Shown here: positions 1-7,519 of the stretch, piece by piece
Layout of the letters: every line of letters begins with the position of its first letter
How positions within the stretch are numbered: the stretch's first letter is position 1
Assembly: GCA_016926315.1 (NCBI GenBank)
Contig: JAFGOU010000127.1
Coordinates: 1 to 16,290, forward strand
Source: Chitinispirillaceae bacterium
GTDB lineage: Bacteria; Fibrobacterota; Chitinivibrionia; Chitinivibrionales; Chitinispirillaceae
Reading direction: 5' to 3'
Length of the DNA stretch: 16,290 nt
The notes under the pieces: model-generated
The model's input: the letters and a program-made list of their open reading frames with translations, nothing else
Database searches by the model: none
Told to the model about the DNA's origin: nothing
Program-made: the position numbers and the translations under genes

Positions 1-549
1 CTCAGAGGTGAGAATGGAATATTCATCTTCACCCTTTACTCCCCTTTTTTTCCATTCATCAGTCAGCTTTTTCCGCACATCGATACCGCGCATGCGCTTC
101 TCAATCCATTCGTCGCTGTACCCTTTGAGCCGATAGGTCGTCCTCGTGCGCTTGATCGCCAGCTCCGGATCCTCGATCTCCTGAATTCGTTCGTATCCCA
201 CCCTCGCCAGCCAGCGTTTGAACGGTTCGGCTTTGGGAGAGGGAATAGATTGGATTATCCGGAAAATGCCTTCGGTGTTGGCGCAGTCGGTTTCGCGGAG
301 CTTGCCGTCAGGCGCTTCCAATTTCAACTGTCGACAAATTGTCGACAGTTTAACTCCAGCCTCATCTTTTTCACGAAGCTTCATTTTATACCAGTAATCA
401 CGAGCATTAACGCTATCTGTAAGAGCCGCTACAACATCCACCACCGAAAACCACCATTCATTATTATGAATGGTCTTCCGGATTTCATGACCTTTGAAGA
501 CGGCAAGGTCTGAAGTGTGTGATTGGGTTGAAATTGGTCTTTTTGCCAA
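1..549 (-). CDS. Bro-N domain protein (phage antirepressor-like), 3' end outside window
   Basis: The frame is open from a TTG start to the window edge, giving 183 residues without a stop. An AAAGGA ribosome binding site lies about 7 bases before the TTG, and an in-frame stop just upstream excludes a longer start. Residues 14-90 look like a Bro-N domain: AVFKGHEIRKTIHNNEWWFS, then VVDVVAALTDSVNARDYWYK, then a KL-C-Q-LKL-APDGK stretch. Residues 100-150 continue as in BRO/DinD-like proteins (IPSPKAEPFKRWLARVGYER). Bro-N and KilA-N proteins are usually phage or virus DNA-binding proteins or antirepressors. The gene sits 59 bases after cas7 in the same direction, where cas4 would be expected in a type I-C locus, so it is probably co-transcribed with the cas genes. 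A role in controlling CRISPR is only a guess. The family call is fairly sure; the C-terminal part cannot be seen. Confidence 0.8.
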   Translation of the reverse strand, partial: MAKRPISTQSHTSDLAVFKGHEIRKTIHNNEWWFSVVDVVAALTDSVNARDYWYKMKLREKDEAGVKLSTICRQLKLEAPDGKLRETDCANTEGIFRIIQSIPSPKAEPFKRWLARVGYERIQEIEDPELAIKRTRTTYRLKGYSDEWIEKRMRGIDVRKKLTDEWKKRGVKGEDEYSILTSE

Positions 550-572
550 GGTTTTGTCCTTTCAAAGCAGTA

Positions 573-598
573 GGGAGGAGTACGGTTTGTACCCTCCC
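573..598. other. imperfect hairpin between cas7 and the Bro-N gene
   Basis: An inverted repeat (GGGAGGAGTAC / GTACCCTCCC, one bulge, short loop) fills most of the gap after the cas7 stop. On the minus strand no T-run follows it, so it does not look like an intrinsic terminator of the cas operon. It could protect the 3' end of the cas mRNA or be chance. It ends about 20 bases before the Bro-N ribosome binding site. Confidence 0.35.
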
Positions 599-608
599 GT
601 TTTGATTA

Positions 609-1502
609 TCACTTCGACAATTTTTTCAACTCTTCACCTTCGAGCTGGTCAAGTTCATCGGCCTTTAGCCCTTCTAATTTTTCCAGTGTATATTTTCCAT
701 CGGACCCGACTTTCAATGAACGGTGAACCTTTGCTGAGGAATATTGTCCGCTTGGGCTATTATGCTGCCACCAAATTACTTTTACGACTTCCATACTGCC
801 TTCCGGACGGGCTGATGAAACATCATTAACGAACAATGATTGCAACGCCTTCTTGACTTTTTCGGCATCACCATCAGAGAAACCGGTTTTACTTGCAAGC
901 TGTGTGTTAATGGCACCGTAGGACACATAAATGCCCTTTTCAACACGATGTTTCATTCCCATTGTATCGGAACCTTTTTTATTCGGGTCTTTTTCGGTTT
1001 CAAGATTGACACTTTTAACAATCTGCAAACTATCCAGAGTAATCGCTTCAACGCTGAATGCACTCTGAATGGTTACAGGGCCTCGTATACCGATTGAAAC
1101 CGCATCGGCACTTTCTTCTGGTTCCTCCGTTCCCTTGCCTTTCTTCCCTTCCCCTTTCTTTTTGAAGGCGAAAACTTGACCGAACGCCCGAACATCAAAC
1201 CATTTCATGCATGCGTCTTTCCTGGTATCGGTAAGTTTCACAGCATTGAATCGGTCATTGAGCGAGCGAAATTCGTCCCCAGGTGCGCGGTTATCGTCGG
1301 ATTGAACAAAAATGGTTTCGCCCATGTCTTGCAGACGATTTCTGATTTTGCGTTTGAGGCAAACATCAGAAATTTCACCGTATCCATCATATGTTTGACG
1401 TGGACGATTGCCATTAAGCGGATCACCGTTGGGATTAGCCCGTTTCACGGAGATAATTACCGCAAAATCGATTTTGCTCGTGAGAGGTTTACTGTCCGTC
1501 AT
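609..1502 (-). CDS. cas7: Type I-C Cascade backbone protein Cas7 (Csd2)
   Basis: Cas7 polymerises along the crRNA and forms the backbone of the type I-C effector complex. The 297-residue protein has the typical Csd2 N-terminus: IDFAVIISVKRANPNGDPLN (11-30), then GNRPRQTYDGYGEISDVCLK (31-50) with KRKIRNRLQD after it. DVRAFGQVFA (103-112) and GPVTIQSAFS (141-150) are also family-like. A lysine/glutamate-rich insert at about 114-133 probably forms a disordered loop. The ATG at 1502 was chosen because AGGAGG lies exactly six bases upstream. The in-frame ATG at 1508 touches that site and the one at 1520 lies before it. The gene overlaps the end of cas8c by 14 bases, a sign of translational coupling. 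It is the last recognisable cas gene before the window edge. Confidence 0.95.
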   Translation of the reverse strand: MTDSKPLTSKIDFAVIISVKRANPNGDPLNGNRPRQTYDGYGEISDVCLKRKIRNRLQDMGETIFVQSDDNRAPGDEFRSLNDRFNAVKLTDTRKDACMKWFDVRAFGQVFAFKKKGEGKKGKGTEEPEESADAVSIGIRGPVTIQSAFSVEAITLDSLQIVKSVNLETEKDPNKKGSDTMGMKHRVEKGIYVSYGAINTQLASKTGFSDGDAEKVKKALQSLFVNDVSSARPEGSMEVVKVIWWQHNSPSGQYSSAKVHRSLKVGSDGKYTLEKLEGLKADELDQLEGEELKKLSK

Positions 1503-1908
1503 TGCCATCCTCCTTTTCATTGTGTTCAGCTGATTGTTTCTTGCTTATTGCCTCCGCGACAAGACTGCCTATGAATGCTCGTTCATGGTAATACCCAATT
1601 AAATATGAACCGTCGAGAGAGGTATCTTTTTCATATTCATCTACCGAAACGAATTTGTTTTTTATTGCCTCAATTTCATTAAACGCAAAACTGCCTTTCA
1701 CTCTCTGAATATACGGATTCAAACAACCGTGTATCGTTTGCCAAGTCCTGAACGGATGTTGGGCAAACGCCTGCATATGCCTGATCGCGGCAGTTACCAC
1801 ACGATCATTGTCCTTCTTATAGAGGGCATATTCCTCCAATTTGTCCGCCGCGCCAAGCAGCCTGCCGTACAGGTAATCGCGGTCGGTCCTGTCGAGTTCG
1901 ATGTTCAA
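1489..1908 (-). CDS. cas11c: Internal translation product Cas11c (small subunit) within cas8c
   Basis: In type I-C systems the Cascade small subunit Cas11 is known to be translated separately from an internal start near the 3' end of cas8c. In this cas8c frame, a textbook ribosome binding site, AAGGAGGA (1923-1916), is followed after seven bases by TTG at codon 530 (1908). The product would be 139 residues, NIELDRTDRDYLYGRLLGAA at its start, and share the cas8c stop. The helical composition (YLYGRLLGAADKLEEYAL) fits the small subunit that contacts the non-target strand. The only ATG nearby, codon 492 at 2022, has no ribosome binding site. The position and size fit Cas11c well; the start itself is inferred from sequence only. 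Confidence 0.75.
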   Translation of the reverse strand: MNIELDRTDRDYLYGRLLGAADKLEEYALYKKDNDRVVTAAIRHMQAFAQHPFRTWQTIHGCLNPYIQRVKGSFAFNEIEAIKNKFVSVDEYEKDTSLDGSYLIGYYHERAFIGSLVAEAISKKQSAEHNEKEDGNDGQ

Positions 1909-3495
1909 TTTGTATTCCTCCTTTTTTGATTGGTTAATTTCTTTACGTATTAATGCACACGCTGTTGACAAAACCTGTTCAAAACCCCGCCGGTCGAATT
2001 TGTCCTTTTTTTTGACACTCATCGGATTTGAAGCGCGACGAATTGCAGCCGTTACGTAATCTCTTGGTAAAAAAGCCTTGTCGAAAATGCAGCGGAGTAA
2101 TCGTTCTCTAGCGGCTTTTTTGATTTTGATGTAACTTTCATCATTTTTGCCACGGGGTTTTCCGTAAACAGCTTCGATGATTTTATCAACAGAGGGCGCA
2201 CCAACATACGAAACCATTTTTTGGTTCTCTGCACTCCAAAATTGAAAATTCCACTTACAGCTACTATGCCAATCTGCAATGCTTTCGACATATTCGTTTC
2301 TATCCAACTCTCGGTAGAAGGTGATGGACAACCTCCCGGTTGTCGCGGCATCCAGCGCAATCAATGCTGTTTTGGTATGTTGTTTCAAGGTTTTTCCATA
2401 CCCGTACCCGGTAAGCGATTTCCTTAATGCTACCGCGTAATCAAATCCTGTTTCGGCTCGAAGGGAAATTTGCGAATCGTTCTCGGTTATAATAATCGAT
2501 TCCTGCAAAATAGACGAAATACTCTTGTCATCTACCGGCGGTGGCAAAGTTTTTTCCGTAGAGCCAATTGTGAAAGACAAAATTATCTGTTCACCGCAAA
2601 AAAAACCTCGGTGGTCGTTGATGAGATACCGTAAAAACTGGTGAGATTTCTGCGATGATTCGTAACCGATCGCAACGGCTTCTGAGGAATTATTGAACTT
2701 ACCACGGAATGTGAAATTAGTATTATCATTGTCGGAAACAAGTTTTGAATTTGCAGAAGCATTAGAAATCTTTTTGGGATGAGAAGTGGCGACCGGTTGT
2801 AATATGCCCGTAATGTAATCTATCGTTATTTTTTCATCAATTTTCGTCGACTCCTTCATCTTTTTTTTATCATCTATGTTCAGTTTCTTTTTCTCAGTCA
2901 ATCCTTCCTCGATCAGTTTTTTCTTTTCTGCAGAAGATCTCTTTTCTTTCAAATAATATTTATTCCACGCCTCGAAAAAAGATTTGTTTTCCCATACTTT
3001 TGTTTGAGTGTCGCCTGGTATTTCGACTTCAAATACAATAGTTGTTTTATCATTCGGAGCAATTTTTTCCAAATCCGTTTTAATCCTTCGTTGGGCAATA
3101 TAATGATATATTGCATTGACTTGCTGGGTAGCATGTTCCCACTTAGCTAATTTTTCAAGTCCCGAAAGGTAAGTCTCAAATTTCTTTCCGCTCCCTATCA
3201 AATATTCATACTGGTCAAATACCGGATGAGGGGCAATAATGCTACCAGCTCGCCCCATGCTTTTTTCACTAACGGGAATACATATTTGCACGGACGACAC
3301 AACACAGTTCCCGGTTTTATCTTTCTTGGCTTTTTCAATTTTATCAGATCTAATAAAATTGCCTTCTCCATCGATGGTAACAACGGCAATAATATCCGCA
3401 TTATTTGAAATTGTCGTCGTTGAAAGCGGATATTTTATCTTCAACGCCTCTGCGTTTTTATCATAACTCTCCACCAAATTTTGCCATAAACCCAT
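1489..3495 (-). CDS. cas8c: Type I-C Cascade large subunit Cas8c (Csd1)
   Basis: Cas8c is the large subunit of the type I-C effector complex. It recognises the PAM, helps open the target DNA, and recruits Cas3. The 668-residue length is usual for Csd1. The N-terminus (MGLWQNLVESYDKNAEAL) and the segment around residues 270-300 (FTFRGKFN, AVAIGYESSQKSHQFLRYLI) are family-like, as is the C-terminal helical part with LYGRLLGAADKLEEYA. AAGGAG lies five bases before the ATG, within the last codons of cas5c, and the stop of cas5c is two bases upstream, so the genes are coupled. The middle (about residues 175-240) is unusually rich in lysine, glutamate and isoleucine. The last 139 codons probably also give Cas11c. 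Confidence 0.95.
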   Translation of the reverse strand: MGLWQNLVESYDKNAEALKIKYPLSTTTISNNADIIAVVTIDGEGNFIRSDKIEKAKKDKTGNCVVSSVQICIPVSEKSMGRAGSIIAPHPVFDQYEYLIGSGKKFETYLSGLEKLAKWEHATQQVNAIYHYIAQRRIKTDLEKIAPNDKTTIVFEVEIPGDTQTKVWENKSFFEAWNKYYLKEKRSSAEKKKLIEEGLTEKKKLNIDDKKKMKESTKIDEKITIDYITGILQPVATSHPKKISNASANSKLVSDNDNTNFTFRGKFNNSSEAVAIGYESSQKSHQFLRYLINDHRGFFCGEQIILSFTIGSTEKTLPPPVDDKSISSILQESIIITENDSQISLRAETGFDYAVALRKSLTGYGYGKTLKQHTKTALIALDAATTGRLSITFYRELDRNEYVESIADWHSSCKWNFQFWSAENQKMVSYVGAPSVDKIIEAVYGKPRGKNDESYIKIKKAARERLLRCIFDKAFLPRDYVTAAIRRASNPMSVKKKDKFDRRGFEQVLSTACALIRKEINQSKKEEYKLNIELDRTDRDYLYGRLLGAADKLEEYALYKKDNDRVVTAAIRHMQAFAQHPFRTWQTIHGCLNPYIQRVKGSFAFNEIEAIKNKFVSVDEYEKDTSLDGSYLIGYYHERAFIGSLVAEAISKKQSAEHNEKEDGNDGQ
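1916..1923 (-). promoter_or_regulatory. Internal ribosome binding site for Cas11c inside cas8c
   Basis: AAGGAGGA on the minus strand, seven bases before a TTG in the cas8c frame. Such a complete anti-16S match inside a coding region, at the right place for Cas11c, is unlikely to be chance, although it also encodes Lys-Lys-Glu-Glu in Cas8c. Confidence 0.7.
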
Positions 3496-3497
3496 AT

Positions 3498-4277
3498 TTA
3501 CTCCTTCGTTAATAAATCAACTACGCTGGGGTCATTGTCGATAAGTGTAAAATTTCGGTTGCACTCAAATTCTTTTGCCGTCATTTTTCGGACAACTCTC
3601 CGCAATGCGGGGTCACAATCTTTCGGGGGTGGGAACTCGATGATCCCATCTTTCATTTTAGCCCTCCAAAGGCGAACAGAAAGTTCGTCTTTCCCCGTTT
3701 CATCAGGATAGTCGAACCCATGAAACTGCACACCGAAATCAAGATCGCCATAGTTATCATAAAAGCTATTCCCGTCACCAATGTCGCACTGCTCGACATA
3801 TCCCTGGCATTCTCTCGTTCCAAGAAAAATATCCCGCCGTCCGCCTTTTTCAATACAGCGTTTGGCAATATTGTGATGTTTGTTTTCATTTCGGTCGGCT
3901 GCAAGATCCTTGCGTTGCTCGTTCCATTCAAAATGAGCAAGAACCTGATATTCCACATCCCGTAAATAAGTGTAATAAGAGAGGTCGCTAATCGCAGGCT
4001 CTTTTTTCTTGGGATTTTTTTGGCTTGGATAGACGCCATTCATTTGCAGGGTTTTAACCCCTTTGGATTCGGTCTGAATTTTATTCATCACCCGTACGGC
4101 ATCGATATACCATAAAAAGGTCGGCTTCCAATAGACACTTTCAAGAATTCCTTTTAGCGCCTGATAGGTTGGGACCTGATAAGAAAATTTTTCGCCACCT
4201 ACCCGTGTAACGGGGTCGGCGAACATGGCATACCGCCCCGACACCTTGAATTCTACCGAATTGCGTTTTTTATCCAT
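3498..4277 (-). CDS. cas5c: Type I-C Cas5c (Cas5d), crRNA-processing endoribonuclease
   Basis: In type I-C, which has no Cas6, Cas5 cuts the CRISPR transcript and stays bound to the 5' handle of the crRNA. The 259-residue protein starts with the Cas5 RAMP strand (VEFKVSGRYAMFADPVTRVG) and has YQVPTYQALKGILESVYWKP at 33-52. A Tyr (Y49) and a Lys-His pair (KHH, 133-135) match the places of the Tyr and Lys-His residues known to be needed for cleavage in Cas5d. A glycine-rich segment follows (RRDIFLGTRECQGYV). The ATG at 4277 was chosen because GAGGTG lies just before it; the in-frame ATG at 4289 has no ribosome binding site. It lies 43 bases after cas3 and 2 bases before cas8c. Confidence 0.95.
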   Translation of the reverse strand: MDKKRNSVEFKVSGRYAMFADPVTRVGGEKFSYQVPTYQALKGILESVYWKPTFLWYIDAVRVMNKIQTESKGVKTLQMNGVYPSQKNPKKKEPAISDLSYYTYLRDVEYQVLAHFEWNEQRKDLAADRNENKHHNIAKRCIEKGGRRDIFLGTRECQGYVEQCDIGDGNSFYDNYGDLDFGVQFHGFDYPDETGKDELSVRLWRAKMKDGIIEFPPPKDCDPALRRVVRKMTAKEFECNRNFTLIDNDPSVVDLLTKE

Positions 4278-4320
4278 TTTACACCTCATTGTTTGGTATG
4301 TTTCTCAACTAACCTTTACC

Positions 4321-6591
4321 TCAAACATATAAAAACGAACATTTCGATTCAAGCAACAAGCCCTGCTCTTTTTCGTCGTAGTAATCCGGATTCAATAAAT
4401 AAAATGTATCGTCAATGACACTTGCGGCTTGACCGATTTTTGCCAAAGTGTTTGAATAAACTGAGACAGTATACTTCTGCAATTGTTTCAGGATTCGCAT
4501 TTTTTCCTTTGGATTTCTACATTCTTGAAATTCAGCCACGAGTTTTAATGCATCGGCATAGGGGACAACAATACCGGTTTGACCGCCGTCAATCACGGAA
4601 AATGCATCCGCAGCCGTTTTAAAAGAACAGGGCATGCCGGGGTAGTCCCGATTATTAAGGTTTCTGTAAGCGACCTTTGCTATAGGATTTTCACCAAGCA
4701 AACTGTAAATGGTCGTTTGTTCTGCCTTAACGGTGTAATCCATTTTATTGTTCTGCTCATAAAAGTAGTAACGATAAAAAATATCCATTACGTCATTGCC
4801 TGATAAATCCTTGCCGCTGTTTTCACGAAAGACTCTCGCTGTTATCTTTTTGCCATCGTTAATTTCCGGCAACCGGGATAATTTTTCGTCTTTAACATTG
4901 ATAACGAAAACGGTCTGTGGTTCCTGATTTTCTTTGTTGCGATTGCAGCGTCCTGCCGCTTGAATGATACTGTCCATGCCCGCCTCTGCTCGGATCACAC
5001 AATCAAACGAAACATCCACACCGGCCTCGATCAGTTGCGTACTCACGCATAATGTCAGCAACCTCGATTCACGGGCTAAATTTCTACGTAACTGCTCAAG
5101 GATATTCAAACGGTGGGCCGGGCAAAGATCTGTTGTCAGAAATGCTTTTCCACATTCAAACGGCTTGCACAGTTCAAATACTTTGCGTGCGTCATTCTTG
5201 GTATTCAGAATTATGAGGGTGCTTTTACCCTGTTCAATTTGTGTTTTGACCAACGCCGCGATTTGTTCATGGTCCATCGCCTGTTGGGTCGCATCTTTGA
5301 TGTAAACTCGTTTGAAAACATTCAACTCTTCTGGCGAAAGGTTTATGATATCCGGTCTTTCAGACAATAATACCGGCCTTACTGTTTTGTGAAGATGTGG
5401 TTGGGTGGCGGTACATAGTAGAATTGTTGATTTCCCGAAAACCTGCAGGAAATTGACGGCCTCATTAAATAAATGGATACATTTAATTGGCAAGGCCTGA
5501 ATTTCATCAAAAATTAATACCGCCTCCGACATATTATGAAACTTCCGTAATTTCGATGCTTTGTTGCTGTAAACAGTCTCCAGAAACTGAACCATAGTTG
5601 TTAGAATAATCGGACTATCCCAGCGGGAAGTAAGTAGTCGGTGCTGCTCCTCGTCATCTTCATTATCTCCTGGCACTTCAATATTAGAGTGATGCTCTAA
5701 AATCAAATCGTCATCGCCTATGAAGACTTCGCGCAATTTAGCGGCGGTTTGGTCAAGAATAGACAGGTAGGGGATAACATAAATGATACGTTTCAAATTA
5801 TGTTTTTTTGCATGCTCAAAGGCGAATCGCAAACTTGATAAGGTTTTTCCGCCTCCAGTAGGGACAGACAACGCGTAAATCCCTTGTTGTCGCTGCTTAC
5901 CTGCCTGCTGGCATTGTTCCGAAATCCGCATTCGGATATTATCTATGCCGTTTTTAGGGACAATTTTTCCAAGATAAACATATAATTGCTGCGTCAACAT
6001 ATCCCAATCCGGAGACATCTGTTCGGGTGTAATTCCAGCAGCATCGCAACGGTCGGCATCTACGAGACAAGAGTATATGGCCTTCGTCATGAGATGCAGC
6101 ACAAAGAATGGGTTTAATTTTTTTGCATGGCTTATATTGCAAACGCCCAGGATTTCATCTTTTATATCAGTTGTATCAATTTGAGGAGCACAGGCTTTCA
6201 GCACTTCATTATAATGGAGGAATTCTTCACCCTTATTTGTTTTAATGGTCAATGTTCTTTCGCCATCTGTGATGGTATCAAACAAGCCACTATGGTGCGT
6301 TGCAATTACGTTCCCAACGATGTCGGCAACTACTGCGTCTGAAATGTTTTCGGCTGCAAATTTGGCACCCTGCAAGGCGTGAATAATTTCACCCCTTATG
6401 ACTTTTTCGCCTTTTAAGCTGCGATTCAGATAATCCTGAAACGCCATTGAATATTTTCCTAAGTCATGCAGTAACCCGATTGCATGGGCTATTTTTTCGC
6501 AACCGAAAACACCTGCAAACATCTTTGAAAGATTTGCCGTGTTTGTCAGGTGCTCGGCAAGCGTTTGGTTTTTACGTGCACGGTAAAGCAT
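4321..6591 (-). CDS. cas3: Cas3 helicase-nuclease (HD + DEAD, type I-C)
   Basis: Cas3 is recruited to Cascade-bound target DNA, unwinds it and degrades it. In this 756-residue protein the HD nuclease comes first, with all metal ligands visible: H14, HD at 42-43 (LLHDLGKYS), H71, HH at 99-100 (IATHHSG), D178. The helicase has Walker A PTGGGKT (244-250), DEIQ (362-365), TAT (394-396), TQLIEAGVDV (518-527) and QAAGRCNRN (544-552). Nothing essential is missing, so the enzyme looks active. AAGGA lies just before the ATG; a GGAGGAG lies farther upstream. It is the first gene of the cas operon. Only a weak -10-like TATATT (6617-6622, minus strand) with no good -35 is seen before it, so expression may need an activator or come from upstream. 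Confidence 0.96.
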   Translation of the reverse strand: MLYRARKNQTLAEHLTNTANLSKMFAGVFGCEKIAHAIGLLHDLGKYSMAFQDYLNRSLKGEKVIRGEIIHALQGAKFAAENISDAVVADIVGNVIATHHSGLFDTITDGERTLTIKTNKGEEFLHYNEVLKACAPQIDTTDIKDEILGVCNISHAKKLNPFFVLHLMTKAIYSCLVDADRCDAAGITPEQMSPDWDMLTQQLYVYLGKIVPKNGIDNIRMRISEQCQQAGKQRQQGIYALSVPTGGGKTLSSLRFAFEHAKKHNLKRIIYVIPYLSILDQTAAKLREVFIGDDDLILEHHSNIEVPGDNEDDEEQHRLLTSRWDSPIILTTMVQFLETVYSNKASKLRKFHNMSEAVLIFDEIQALPIKCIHLFNEAVNFLQVFGKSTILLCTATQPHLHKTVRPVLLSERPDIINLSPEELNVFKRVYIKDATQQAMDHEQIAALVKTQIEQGKSTLIILNTKNDARKVFELCKPFECGKAFLTTDLCPAHRLNILEQLRRNLARESRLLTLCVSTQLIEAGVDVSFDCVIRAEAGMDSIIQAAGRCNRNKENQEPQTVFVINVKDEKLSRLPEINDGKKITARVFRENSGKDLSGNDVMDIFYRYYFYEQNNKMDYTVKAEQTTIYSLLGENPIAKVAYRNLNNRDYPGMPCSFKTAADAFSVIDGGQTGIVVPYADALKLVAEFQECRNPKEKMRILKQLQKYTVSVYSNTLAKIGQAASVIDDTFYLLNPDYYDEKEQGLLLESKCSFLYV

Positions 6592-6754
6592 TTATCCTTT
6601 TTTTGCTCCTCCGAATAATATACAAGCTATCTTTAATAAAAACTCTGTTCCACTGCAAGTTCAATGCGCCAGTTCCATCCCAGCCTCTTGTTTTTTTTCA
6701 AATATCTGTTTCGTCACGATTTCCAGTTTTTACCGTTTCCCAAATCTCATAGCG

Positions 6755-6833
6755 GATTCATCAGACGGTGTCTGATGAATCATCGGCAGCAGCAAAGCTG
6801 CTTCGTTTCAGAATAATGCAGATCGTGTCTGCA
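6755..6833. repeat. Three tandem palindromes upstream of cas3
   Basis: The first palindrome has perfect 12-base arms (GATTCATCAGAC / GTCTGATGAATC) with a 3-base loop at 6755-6781. The second (AGCAGC-AAA-GCTGCT) is at 6788-6802, and the third (TGCAGA, 5-base loop, TCTGCA) at 6817-6833. Their centres are about 27 and 30 bases apart. The first and third share the core CAGA-NN-GTGTCTG. No T-run follows on either strand, so a terminator is unlikely. They could be operators for a dimeric regulator, a structured leader RNA, or a REP-like element. Confidence 0.6.
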
Positions 6834-6854
6834 CAATCCACGGGTAATCGATAG

Positions 6855-6932
6855 TTAAACATCATGCACGCCCTGCTGCATAATCATTTCATGCTCATTG
6901 CCAAATGTCACGATACGTTGGTGATATTTCAT
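6855..6932 (-). CDS. Possible 25-residue small ORF
   Basis: ATG at 6932 to TAA at 6855 on the minus strand, encoding MKYHQRIVTFGNEHEMIMQQ and five more residues. A purine-rich AGAGAG lies five bases before the ATG. It lies between the receiver-like gene and the tandem palindromes. It matches nothing I recognise and is short enough to be chance. Confidence 0.2.
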   Translation of the reverse strand: MKYHQRIVTFGNEHEMIMQQGVHDV

Positions 6933-6948
6933 AGTTCTCTCTATCACA

Positions 6949-7431
6949 TCAATTGTCGGTTTCAGCAAGATTCACCTCCTTCCTCCCTCCCCTGTTCTTC
7001 CCTGCGTCGCACCACGGAAACTCTTCAACCAGCGCGGTGGCGATATGGTGTTTGAACCACGGGTAGCGGACCGCTTTGAGGGGCAGAATTTGGGAAAACG
7101 TTTTATCGAGGTCGTAAAACCAGTTTTCGGCGTCGGCTGCGGTTGGTTTGTCTTCGATGAGAAAGATCGCGTGAACGGGCCGGGGGGTGGTGGCGTCCAG
7201 TCCCTTGAGCAGGTGGAACCCGTCGAAATCAGGGAGCTGCTCCCTGACAATGACAAGGTCAACGGTTGCCGGGCATTGATAGAACCAGTCGAGCGCGGCA
7301 ATGGAGCCACTGAACACGCGGGGACGCAGGGCGAGGACGCTTGAAACGATCTCCGCGAGGTACTTGAGCAGGCATGGCTGGTCATGGACAATTGCCACTT
7401 CCGGCGTGATTGCTGGTACCTGGTGCTGCAT
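6949..7431 (-). CDS. Receiver-like (pseudo-receiver) protein lacking the phospho-acceptor Asp
   Basis: The 160 residues follow the response-regulator receiver pattern. EVAIVHDQP (11-19) stands for strand 1 with its acidic pair. VDLVIVREQLPDFDGFHLLK (57-76) stands for strand 3 and its loop, and HAIFLIEDKP (87-96) for strand 4. The residue that should be the phosphorylated Asp is Arg63. The Thr/Ser of strand 4 is Ile92, and the usual Lys-Pro near strand 5 is not evident (FSQILPLKA, 112-120). There is no output domain, only a short polar tail. It would therefore be a phosphorylation-independent protein-interaction or dimerisation domain. It lies 88 bases after the WYL gene with its own promoter, before cas3. 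The ribosome binding site is weak, so the start is less certain. A link with cas control is inference from position. Confidence 0.65.
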   Translation of the reverse strand: MQHQVPAITPEVAIVHDQPCLLKYLAEIVSSVLALRPRVFSGSIAALDWFYQCPATVDLVIVREQLPDFDGFHLLKGLDATTPRPVHAIFLIEDKPTAADAENWFYDLDKTFSQILPLKAVRYPWFKHHIATALVEEFPWCDAGKNRGGRKEVNLAETDN

Positions 7432-7476
7432 GGCGGATTCTTGCCTGGCTGATGGTTTTGTGCAAAATGTCGTCCG

Positions 7477-7504
7477 ACTATAACATACTATGCCGCGCTC
7501 TCAA
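7477..7504 (-). promoter_or_regulatory. Sigma-70-type promoter for the receiver-like gene
   Basis: On the minus strand TTGAGA (7499-7504), 16-base spacer, TATAGT (7477-7482). Transcription would start near 7470, giving a leader of about 40 bases before the ATG at 7431. Confidence 0.5.
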
Positions 7505-7519
7505 AACATGCGAGTGGCG

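Larger units (their letters stand above)
6592..6948. other. 357-base gap before cas3: palindromes, no convincing gene
   Basis: This gap between the receiver-like gene and cas3 holds three closely spaced palindromes (6755-6833), a possible 25-residue ORF (6855-6932) and a weak -10-like box near 6617. No tRNA, type I-C repeat or clear terminator was seen. It should contain the control region of the cas operon. Confidence 0.6.

Noticed and set aside
573..598. Intrinsic terminator after cas7.
   Set aside because: The hairpin is real but has no T-run on the minus strand, so readthrough into the Bro-N gene is more likely.
2022..2024. ATG codon 492 of cas8c as the Cas11c start.
   Set aside because: No ribosome binding site precedes it, and the product would be longer (177 residues) than expected; the TTG at 1908 is far better supported. 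(The ATG itself spans 2020-2022.)
6755..6833. Terminator of the receiver-like gene.
   Set aside because: None of the three hairpins is followed by a T-run in the direction of transcription.
6834..6842. CGTGGATTG on the minus strand, like the 3' end of type I-C repeats, upstream of cas3 (possible crRNA-like guide).
   Set aside because: The match is nine bases only, is not followed by AAA, and has no repeat hairpin before it; no second copy in the window.
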